Source: Andalucia godoyi (Eukaryota > Discoba > Jakobea > Jakobida > Andaluciidae). Taken from it: a stretch of DNA of 64,000 bases. The stretch lies in NCBI GenBank assembly GCA_009859145.1, contig VRVR01000046.1:1-64000 (forward strand), given 5' to 3'. A program made the translations under genes and the position numbers. Below, piece by piece: positions 38,084 through 47,000 of the stretch (the first letter of the stretch is position 1; each line of letters starts with the position of its first letter). A model generated the notes under the pieces. That model ran no database searches. It was not told where the DNA came from and worked only from the letters and a program-made list of their open reading frames with translations.

Positions 38084-40771
38084 ATGTTGCGGGCGTTTGG
38101 GCTTGTTGCTGTGGTGGTGTTTGTGGGGAGTCTGCTTTGCGTATGCTTGTCGACGCCGCTCACCGTCCATCTGATTCCGCACAGCCATTGCGATGTTGGT
38201 TACCGTACGACCGCCTCAGCATATGCTGTTCTTGTGGACCAGATCTTGCGATCGGTGACTTCCGATCTGATGGAGAATCCGCTGCACAAGTTCAACTGGG
38301 TTGAGATCTACTACCTCCAGCATTGGTGGCAAACCACAACGGACGAGTTCCGCTCCGATTTTGCATCGCTCGTGAAACAAGGTCGAATTGAGCTGATTTT
38401 GTCAGGTTACGTCATGCAAGACGAAGCAATCACGTACTATGCGGCCGACATTGACCAGATGACGGTGGGCCATCAGTGGGTGCTTCAGACGTTTGGCGTG
38501 ACTCCAAAGTATGGCTGGCAAATTGATCCGTTTGGGGCGTCGTTGTTCACACCGACGCTGTGGTCGAAAGCCGGGTTCAAAGCCATGGTCTTAAACAGAA
38601 TGAACTACTATACAAAGGATGCGCTGAAAGCAAATCAAACCCTGGAGTTCTGGTGGACGCCAGATGCATCGCGCCCGCAGGAAACTGTTTTTGCACATGT
38701 CCTTGATTCCCACTACATCCCACCAGACGGCTTCGACTGGGAATTCAATTTGCCCTTTGAGAATCCTCCTATCACGGATGCGAATGTCGCCAATCGCTCT
38801 GCTGTTTTTGCATCCATCATGTATCAGCGGGCGGCGTGGTTTCGGTCTTCGAATCTGCTTGTGCCCTTTGGCAGTGACTTTCGATTCGTCGATGCTGGCT
38901 GGCAGTTCTTCAACATGGACCACATCATCGAGTACATCAATTCCCATCCGGAATTCAATATGACTCTCCAATACTCCACTCTCAATGACTACTTCTCAGT
39001 TGTGATGGCTGAACCGGCGACCGTGTCATTTCCTAAACGCATTGGCGGAGACTTTCAGCCGTACGTAGAGAGCCCAAAGGGAAAGTACTGGGGCGGGTTT
39101 TATCGCAGCTATCCGAACCTGAAGATTGCTTCTCGGTATGCAGATTCTGTTGCAAGGGCAGCCGATGTACTCTACTCAGGTGCTCATGTCTTGCACAACA
39201 CAACCGGATTGGTTGCGTCCATGGTCTACGCTCGCGAGCAGAACGCTATTTTGCAGCATCATGATGCCATGCCGGGCACATGCATGGCGTATGTCGTCTT
39301 GGACTATCTGAGCCTCCTTTCCGAAGGAAGAGCCTCCTCGGCAAAGGCTGCCTCGGCATCATTGCAGGCACTGTTGGGAACCACTGCCACATTCAGTGTT
39401 GCGGATCCAGAGAATGTCATATCCCAAACGACATACTTTTCACTTGTCAATCCGCTGTCCGTGGCCAGAGACGAAATGATGAAGTTCGTGGTGAGCTCTC
39501 CGAATGTTCGTGTCTACATGGCAGATGCCACCTCCGCTGAACTTTCTTCTGACGTGATGCCCTCGTATACTGCGAAGGGGCAATACGCCGTTTGGTTTTC
39601 TGTTTCGCTTGCTGCGTCTTCTGTCACCAGCATCCGGCTTCAGTTTGATTCGTCCGCCGTGCGGTCTCCGGTCGCATGCTCAAAGCCGGATACGAATTCG
39701 GATTACTCCATTTCAAACGGTCAGCTCACGATTCATTTTAACGGAACCTCCCAGTCCATGTCTTCCATCGTCAGCACGCATCCAAACAACGCTTTTGCGG
39801 TTCGCATGACCTCCAAGTTCGGCATCTACGAAAATACCACGGACGACGATGTTTACGGATTTCGACCAATGCATATGGCAGTGACGGCTCATTCTTGGGT
39901 TGGCTCGGAGGTCTGCACGGGATCGATGGTGTCGGAAGTTCGACAGACGAATGCTTACAGTGGAATCCTGCACACGATTCGCACTTTTTCGAAAGTCGAT
40001 CAGGATTCGTTCGACGTTGCATACACCGTTGGGCCAATTCCTGTGTGGACGAACGTGATCTATCGACTGGATTCTGCAGACATCCTCAACCAAGACGGCA
40101 CTTTTGTTACGGACGACAATGGTTTCTATACGATGCAGCGGAATCCGGCAAATGGAGAAGAACCGGTAAAGAGTATCGGTGGAATGTTCTTGCCCGCGTC
40201 TGCGTACTTCAGGCTGGAAGGTACTGCTGCTTCGAAGGAGCAAGTTTCTGTGTTTGTTGGCGCTCCAACAGGTGTGGCCTCCATGCGTCCTGGGTGGCTG
40301 GAATTTCTGATCCACCGCAGGATGAACATTCCCTCCCGAGGAGATGACACCACAATTGTGAATGATCACGCAAAAATTCTCGTCTCTTCAGGACCGTATC
40401 GGGAGTCCCGAGAGAAATGGATCCAGCAGCGAACAGCATTCCCTGTCATCTCCTTTGCTTCCGATTCGGCACTAGCCCACAATGGCCTGTCGATATTGCA
40501 GGGGGCCGCGAGCTTCCCGAATGTGAACGTCCTTTCGTTGCAGGTCGGCGAGGAAACCAGCTCGAGTCCGTCCGTGTGGATCCGTCTTGAGAATTTAGAC
40601 GAGGTGAACTCGGTGGATGTCGATTTTGAAGCGCTTTTTGGCGCAGTGAAGTTTCTCGCAATCCAAGAGATGTCCATAACGTTCACCCATCCTCTCTCCC
40701 CTGCCTCCTCTAGTTTCAAAACGATTCTTGCTCGTCGCGACATTCGGTCCTTTGCGTTGTATTTGGCATGA
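38084..40771 (+). CDS. GH38 alpha-mannosidase, secreted/lysosomal type
   Basis: An 895-residue enzyme with an N-terminal signal peptide (about 1-24). The GH38 catalytic half holds the zinc-site motif VHLIPHSHCDVGY (His and Asp ligands kept, with Cys in between where most enzymes have Asp or Asn), the nucleophile motif GWQIDPFGAS, and the second His motif LQHHDAMPGT. Middle and C-terminal beta-sandwich domains follow (FEPVRTS-like regions, VYRLDSAD and SGIL blocks). Many N-x-S/T sites fit lumenal location. It should trim alpha-mannose from N-glycans in the lysosome, food vacuole or outside the cell. Length is near the family norm of 950-1,010. No intron. Confidence 0.93.
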   Translation: MLRAFGLVAVVVFVGSLLCVCLSTPLTVHLIPHSHCDVGYRTTASAYAVLVDQILRSVTSDLMENPLHKFNWVEIYYLQHWWQTTTDEFRSDFASLVKQGRIELILSGYVMQDEAITYYAADIDQMTVGHQWVLQTFGVTPKYGWQIDPFGASLFTPTLWSKAGFKAMVLNRMNYYTKDALKANQTLEFWWTPDASRPQETVFAHVLDSHYIPPDGFDWEFNLPFENPPITDANVANRSAVFASIMYQRAAWFRSSNLLVPFGSDFRFVDAGWQFFNMDHIIEYINSHPEFNMTLQYSTLNDYFSVVMAEPATVSFPKRIGGDFQPYVESPKGKYWGGFYRSYPNLKIASRYADSVARAADVLYSGAHVLHNTTGLVASMVYAREQNAILQHHDAMPGTCMAYVVLDYLSLLSEGRASSAKAASASLQALLGTTATFSVADPENVISQTTYFSLVNPLSVARDEMMKFVVSSPNVRVYMADATSAELSSDVMPSYTAKGQYAVWFSVSLAASSVTSIRLQFDSSAVRSPVACSKPDTNSDYSISNGQLTIHFNGTSQSMSSIVSTHPNNAFAVRMTSKFGIYENTTDDDVYGFRPMHMAVTAHSWVGSEVCTGSMVSEVRQTNAYSGILHTIRTFSKVDQDSFDVAYTVGPIPVWTNVIYRLDSADILNQDGTFVTDDNGFYTMQRNPANGEEPVKSIGGMFLPASAYFRLEGTAASKEQVSVFVGAPTGVASMRPGWLEFLIHRRMNIPSRGDDTTIVNDHAKILVSSGPYRESREKWIQQRTAFPVISFASDSALAHNGLSILQGAASFPNVNVLSLQVGEETSSSPSVWIRLENLDEVNSVDVDFEALFGAVKFLAIQEMSITFTHPLSPASSSFKTILARRDIRSFALYLA

Positions 40772-40839
40772 TGTTTTTTTTGTTTTTTTATTTTTTAAGT
40801 CTTTCTTCTTCCCTTCTTTGTTCGTTGTTTCCGGCGCAA

Positions 40840-40852
40840 GGGTTAGGGTTTA
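40840..40852 (+). repeat. Two-unit interstitial telomere-like motif GGGTTAGGGTTTA
   Basis: It lies in the 108-bp gap between two convergent genes. It combines a TTAGGG and a TTTAGGG-type unit; two units are too few to prove telomeric origin. Confidence 0.4.
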
Positions 40853-40879
40853 TGTTCGTTCTTTTAGTAGTTCTGATCA

Positions 40880-42733
40880 TCATGTTGTCTTTTTCTGTCT
40901 CAGGTCTTCCTTGACTCTTTGTGCCAATGCAATGCGAACTTCCATCCTTTTTGCAAGTTCCTCTTCATCATTGCGTCCGCTCCGTGGAGGGGATCGCCCA
41001 ATAAAATCATGGCTTTGTGTCGCAGTCGTTTCCGGAGACTTGTTGCTGGGAGACCGGCTGCCAGCTTCGCCAAGTATAGATTCTCGCGGAGTCTTCAGCA
41101 ACACTGCATCACGCTTCTTTGTCCGCTCGGAAATAATCTTGTCCCGCTGAGCACGCAGATATTCCTGCCGACGACGCATGTCCTCTTCCGACATGGGCTC
41201 TGCTAAAACTTCACGAACGGGCGAAGTCGAAGTGGAGTTTGCTGTGGAATTGGAAAGGGCTTGGGGTCCACCAGCACCACCACGACGAGAGTCCCGGACG
41301 GGAGGGAGATCTTTTCCGGGAGGGAATGGTGGTTGAGGACCAACTCGCTGGAGTGACAGTGGGGGTGGTAGCGCTGATGCAACCGATTCTGATGCGGGAA
41401 CAACGGCATTCGACTGCGTCTGCACGGAGTCCTCTTCGGATCCATAGCCCACTTCCTCAGAAAAGGAAGAGTTCTTTGCGCGTGCGTCCGACTCCAATTT
41501 CTTGAGCATCTTGGCGCGCTTTTTCGCCATCAAAATACTTTCTTGTCGAACTCTCTCCAGACTCAGTGTTTCGGCAAGATTGGTTTCCGAAGACCGAAAC
41601 TCATTCAAAATGCGTTTCGTTTCCGCTTCCGAGTCGAGATTCTTGCTGTTCCGGCGATCAGGCGATGCGGCAACCCCAGGAATCGATGCATCCGTGAAAT
41701 CGGGTTCGTCAGTCCCTGAAGACACGCCAACGGGAGACGTTGGTCGATCCACAGATGACGTACCCTCATCCACGAGCTCCTTGCTTGACGCAGCACCTTT
41801 CAGCGGTGGCAGAGATGAACTCGACGCGGAACTCGAAGTCTGCGTGACGGATTCAGCGCGTGCAACATCCCTTGACGACAAGCCAGATGAAGATGAAGAT
41901 GCGGAAGTGGACGTGGACGTGGACGTGGACGATCCTGAGGAAGACGAAGACCCGGATGCGGACCCAGATGCAGAGCATGACACGTGCGCACTGAAAGACG
42001 GCTGCTTACGCAGCGAATCGCCGCGCTGCATAGAGGCAGCAATCACTCTTTCAACTTCCGCTTCCTCCATTGTCTTTTGCTTTGTCTGCACCTCGGCATC
42101 CTGCATGGAATCCGCGATGGCCTTGGCGATGGCCGCTTCCTCATCGCTCTCTGCTTCCTTTTGCTGTTTTCCCGACGCTGATTTCGCCACAACTGCTTCA
42201 TCGCGGATGCTCCTGGATGCTTCTTCGTTCTCTCTCTCAATTTCGTCCATGATTCGCTTGACTTCGTCCTCGTCTCCCTTCTCCAGCGCCGCCGCGAGCT
42301 TTGCATCCCGATCCTCCATGTGCTGTCGATTGATCACATTCTTGAGAACCTTCAGTGCCTCAATTTCCAGTTCCATATTCCGCTTTTCCATAAGCTTCTT
42401 GAACGTCACAAAGTCGTCCATGGCGAGAATGTACTCGAGCACAAGCGACGAGAGCTCGGGATTCGACGAATTTGCGCACGCCGTAATGAAGTCCTCGTTC
42501 GAAATTCCCAGCTCGGAAAGGTATGTTTCCAACAGATTCTCGACAAGTTCTTGAAACTGAGTGTGGATGTCCGTCTGCGCAAACTGACCGGCTTCCATCT
42601 TCCCTCCAATTATGCTCTGTTCCGCGGGGAAACACGTGCAGTTCTCATCCACAAAATTCTGAATCGGAGTCTGCCAGAGAGGAGACCGCAAAAACGACAC
42701 GATCGAATCAAGAACCCAGTCTGACTCGCTCAT
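40880..42733 (-). CDS. CFAP36: CFAP36 (CCDC104/BARTL1) flagellar protein with UIM-like motifs
   Basis: A 617-residue protein from an ATG at 42733. Residues 1-130 form the BART domain that binds ARL3-type GTPases in ciliary cargo transport: WVLDSIVSFLRSPLWQTPIQNFVDENC, FQELVENLLETYLSELGI and ILAMDDFVTFKKLMEKRN. The C-terminus keeps the second conserved block (EDMRRRQEYLRAQRDKI... and LAQRVKEDLRQKK). Between them is a long Ser-rich linker (the family is about 340 residues in animals). It holds two segments, EEAAIAKAIADSMQ (about 195-210) and EEAEVERVIAASMQ (about 220-235), that fit the ubiquitin-interacting consensus (acidic-x-x-phi-x-x-A-phi-x-x-S). This supports a flagellated organism. Confidence 0.9.
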   Translation of the reverse strand: MSESDWVLDSIVSFLRSPLWQTPIQNFVDENCTCFPAEQSIIGGKMEAGQFAQTDIHTQFQELVENLLETYLSELGISNEDFITACANSSNPELSSLVLEYILAMDDFVTFKKLMEKRNMELEIEALKVLKNVINRQHMEDRDAKLAAALEKGDEDEVKRIMDEIERENEEASRSIRDEAVVAKSASGKQQKEAESDEEAAIAKAIADSMQDAEVQTKQKTMEEAEVERVIAASMQRGDSLRKQPSFSAHVSCSASGSASGSSSSSGSSTSTSTSTSASSSSSGLSSRDVARAESVTQTSSSASSSSLPPLKGAASSKELVDEGTSSVDRPTSPVGVSSGTDEPDFTDASIPGVAASPDRRNSKNLDSEAETKRILNEFRSSETNLAETLSLERVRQESILMAKKRAKMLKKLESDARAKNSSFSEEVGYGSEEDSVQTQSNAVVPASESVASALPPPLSLQRVGPQPPFPPGKDLPPVRDSRRGGAGGPQALSNSTANSTSTSPVREVLAEPMSEEDMRRRQEYLRAQRDKIISERTKKRDAVLLKTPRESILGEAGSRSPSNKSPETTATQSHDFIGRSPPRSGRNDEEELAKRMEVRIALAQRVKEDLRQKKTT

Positions 42734-42795
42734 CCCAGTAGTTTCCACTCAGACTCCACACAAACTTCCACACAATCCAGAAACCGAAACAATCA

Positions 42796-42825
42796 CAAAC
42801 ACACACACACACACACACACACACA
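42796..42825. repeat. CA dinucleotide microsatellite
   Basis: About 15 CA units, 60-90 bases upstream of the CFAP36 start codon. Confidence 0.9.
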
Positions 42826-43717
42826 ACTCTCAGCTGAATCGACGAACAAAAAACTCACAACAGAATGTTATGACACCGTTGAATAATACCTAACACGTCA
42901 TTGTCATGCATACGGGGGAGTATCCATAAACAGAGGCGGTCGACACTGGCCGACACCTGCACGTTTGCTTCACAGGGAACTCGTGCTTACGCACGCTCGG
43001 CCAAAATTCAGCCGGTGACACAGGCTCCGCATTTTCGACGCTCTTTAACGCAGCATCCGTAGCCATCTATTCTATCATTCGTTGGTTCCGCTTTATTAAT
43101 TCAAATATGGGCGTGAGTGCGCTGGGATGACGCATTCGCCTACGCCGCTCGATACAGGGCCTCCTAGGTCCCGCAGACCTATTAAGAGACCGCGTGTCAC
43201 TACGCCTACCGCCTCTTCCTCTCGTGTCTCCAGCTGCATCAATCGCTGCAACTGAGGACACGAAAGCGCCTGCTGCTAGGGCCGTCAGAATCAAAAAATG
43301 CACCCTTCTCAGGAACCACGTGTCATGCTGAGAAAGTGGCTCACCGATTGATCGAGATTGGGAACGGAGCGCGGAACATTTATCTGAAGAGCGCCGTGAG
43401 GCGTGTTGGGGCCGATCCCCTTCCCGGCAACGGGATGCAAGACTGAATATACATCATGTCTATTTGTAGATATGCATGTTCAGTGTATAATGTAGGCGCT
43501 ACGAAACAAATGCTGTACGTTACTGTATTATTAAATAAACAAAACATGCACTTCATTAGAAAAGAAAGGACTGTAACGTAGCACTGGTCTCACTTGACAC
43601 TGGAACGGCCCAACCCCAAGACAACAGAACAGAATGATGTCTTTCGTGTCTCCGAGAAAGATTCCAAACGAGAGGCGGGCAAATCACATACAGTTTCGCA
43701 TCCTCGTCGTATTCATC

Positions 43718-43850
43718 TTATTGCTGTTGTTCTTATTCTTCTTATTCTTCTTATTGTTATTGTTGTTATTGTTGTTGTTGTTGTTATTGTTGTTGGAGTT
43801 GTTGTTGTTGTTGTTGTTGTTGTTGTTGGAGTTGTTGGAGTTGGAAGGGG
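43718..43850. repeat. TTG/TTC/TTA triplet microsatellite
   Basis: An imperfect run of TTCTTA, TTGTTA and TTGTTG triplets, about 185-315 bases before the LRR-protein start. Long homopolymeric ORFs across it (poly-Leu or poly-Asn) are artefacts. Confidence 0.85.
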
Positions 43851-44032
43851 ACTGTTCATGCTTCAAATCCCTCCTCGGAATCCTGCATAGAGAGAGTCTT
43901 CCATTTCAATTTCGATACTATTGAACAATTATTGTCTTAACTAGCTAATTAATTAATTGTTGGTTTTCTTGCTTGTTTTGTTGGCCTTCATTCAGCTTCG
44001 CGGAGGATACAGTCTTGCTGCTTGAAAACAGC

Positions 44033-47000
44033 ATGAGCCGACAATCCTGTATTGCTGGATGGTTTTGGCTTTTGCTAGTGTTTGCCATTGGTGCGTCGTT
44101 TTCCGTAGGGTGTTTGGCGGACAATCGTCGTCTTGGTAGACGTGGAAGCAGCGTTCATGTAGACGCATTTGGAACCACAGGCTCTGCGGGTCGCTTTCCG
44201 TCGCGGTCGTATCGGTCACTGCGCGAGCCTCGGATCGATCACACGGATGCATCTGCTGCGGATGTGTCGAGGGCGTATAGAACACGAAAAGACAATGGCC
44301 GTTCTGCGTCGGATGTCTTTCAGTTCGCTCCGGGCGCAAGTCGATATGATGCTCGAGCGTCTTCTCCGGCAAAGAAATTGCATAATATACATCCCAGAGA
44401 TCAGGCGCGTGCATTCGCGAATGTCGGACGGCTTGCTCGAGATGCTTCGAGTACGCATCGGGAATACATGCAGAAATTGGAGGAGAAGTCGAGAAGCATG
44501 CGGTCAGAGGTCACCAAGGAGTCGGAAGGCGTGTCTGTCCGTGCTCCAGTTTCAATCCCAGTTCCAGTGGGAGGGACGTTGGTCGATGATTGCGCGGTCA
44601 TTCAAGAGTTCCAGACAACTGCGTTTCGCTCGTTTCAAAACATGAGCTGCGCAGTGGGTACGTCGTGCTGTTCTTGTCCTGAAGTGACGTGCAGAGGTGG
44701 TCGCGTCGTGGGGCTCCATGTGGTCGTACAAAGCGGGGTGCTGCCACCCAGTCTCTGGAATCTTACTGCCCTCGAAGAGATCATTGTGATTGCGAGTCTG
44801 TATCCTCCAAACATTACCGACTCCGAGATTGTTCTGTTCAACATTGTGTATGTTGATATGGAAGTGACGCTCTCGTTGGGCGGAACAGTCCCATGTGGCG
44901 CGATTCCGCCAAATCTCGTACGATTCGTGCTCACCGGATCATTCGTGGATCAGCCTACTTCTTCTTCGCACGTTCTTCCAACTGTCTTTTGTCCAGGGTT
45001 TCTGGATGTCTTGCCAACGCAGTTGGAAACATTTATTCTGGTTTCTCACAGCGAAGGCTCCATCCCGGATCGGGTGTTCGACATGTCATGGTTGCACTAT
45101 TTACAGGTCCTAGGGTTTCATCGCGGATTCGTGGAGTTCGAGAAACTGTCCCAGTTTCACAATTTATTTGCGATGAGCATCGAAGGCGCGTTCGCACAAT
45201 CGATTCCAAAATTCCGCGTTCCACGTACTCTGCGAGTCTTCGATTTGTGGGGATACTTTACAGGCAATGTTGTTCACTATGCAGATTTTCCACGGGAGCT
45301 GTTCGTGTTTTCCATTGGGGGAGAATTTCTTTCGAACACCCCTGCTCCTGCTTCGTTTTGGCCCAATCTGGTGATATTGCAGTTGCAAGGCGACTTTCGG
45401 GGCGAGCTACCCTCCACGTTTGCGAGCACACTGACTTCCAATATGTCGTTTTTGCAGTTGAGTGGGCAGTTCGGCGGAGCGCTGCCTTCTTCTCTTTTGC
45501 AGCTTTCCGGGCTGGTTTCACTGGGCGTGTATGGTATGTTCCAAGATCCCATTCCAGATTTTCCGGTACAGTTTCTCGGTTTGATTTCCCTCAGTCTAAC
45601 GGGAGAGTTTTCTGGATCATTTCCAGTTGGACTGTCCAGCATCTCCTCGCTCACGTCGCTTGCATTGAGTGGTAGATTCTCCTGCGAATTGCCGCGATAT
45701 TTGTCGGCATTTCCGTCCATCACAAGCTTGGAGCTCATTGGCTTCATGGATGGAACTATACCAAACGAATGGGAAGCCATGACGAGTTTGGAGACGCTTG
45801 TTCTCGAGGGTTACATGACAGGGAACCTCAGTATAGACTTTTCAAGGATGAGAAATCTGTCCTATGTGGTTGTGATCGGAAACTTGGTGGGCAATGTGCC
45901 GTCGTTTGAAAATAATTTGCTCTTGAATACGATCATCCTAAAGGGGTTTTTCCCATCCGTTCCTACAAACTTGACCATATTCTCGTCTCTGTCCATCTTC
46001 ATCGTTTTGGGAGAATTTAACGCTTCAAATAGTATCTACATTGATTTCCCCCAGTCGTTGCAAATCTTTGAATTTTGTTGCGATGGCGCTCTCAACATGA
46101 GTTCTTTCCTGTTTTTGCCGAATTTGCAGGTTATCGATGTTTCAAGAATGACGCTAACTGGCGGGCCAATGAGCATAGGATCTTTGACGAATTTAGAGAT
46201 TGCCTTTTTTGATGGCTGCGGCCTCCAAGAACTGTCCATTTCCTCGCCTTTAGAGCGGTTGTCACTGCTTTCTGTTGCCTCGAACAACCTTTCCCGTTTG
46301 GAAAGCGCCTCTCATTTCCCAAATATTGTTGCCCTGGATATTTCAAACAATTCTCTCGCTGGCCCGGTTCCTTATTTCCAGTCATTGTGCTCCCTCAAAG
46401 CCACGGATGTTCTTCAGAATGTGTTCATTCTGGAAATGTCTTTGAATCAGTTTGACATTTTCCCATGGTCGGACACGTGTCAATTCCCAACTTTAATTTT
46501 CCTGAATGTTTCTTCGAACGTCATTTCGGGATCGATCCCGGACACTCTTCCAACGGCTGCACCGCGGTTGAAAACTGTAGACTTGTCTGCAAACCAGCTT
46601 GAAGGTAGCATCCCGTATGCGTTTATTACATTCGATGATTTAGATACCGTCAGCGTGGCGCGCAATACAGGAATGAATTTTGTGGATGACCTGCAAGGGG
46701 CTCCAGGCAGGGATGGTCTTGTCGTCGTTGGTGGTCCTTCCGACGTGCACTTGTCGTCACAAGCATTTGCAACGTGTCCGAATCTGTATTTAGCTATACC
46801 TGGTGCTGTGGCAACACTGTTCAGCGACGATTCGTCTACAGGTTTCTCGGGCTGCGAATGCCTCAATGGCTATTACGGTATTCCACCGAATTGCATGATA
46901 TGCACGGACTTGGATCAGTTCAATGCCCGATGTCCTGGAAACGGTGCCGTGTATGCTGCTGAAGGGTTTTGGGCAACCCCTCCGTTAAACATGGCGCAGG

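Larger units (their letters stand above)
42734..44032. other. Gene-poor island between CFAP36 and LRR gene
   Basis: About 1.3 kb. It contains a CA dinucleotide run (42796-42825), a compositionally distinct block (about 42866-43550) flanked by a 9-bp direct repeat, and a TTG/TTC triplet run (43718-43850). Within the block both strands carry open frames without ATG. A TATCCATAAA TATA-like site lies at about 42920, and ATTAAATAAA near 43530 could mark the end of a plus-strand transcript. No known gene is recognisable. Confidence 0.4.

Noticed and set aside
40840-40852. Old telomere end or chromosome fusion point
   Set aside because: Only two telomere-like units are present, with genes on both sides and no subtelomeric features.
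43684-43866. Poly-Asn ORF
   Set aside because: It is a homopolymer artefact of the TTG/TTC triplet microsatellite.
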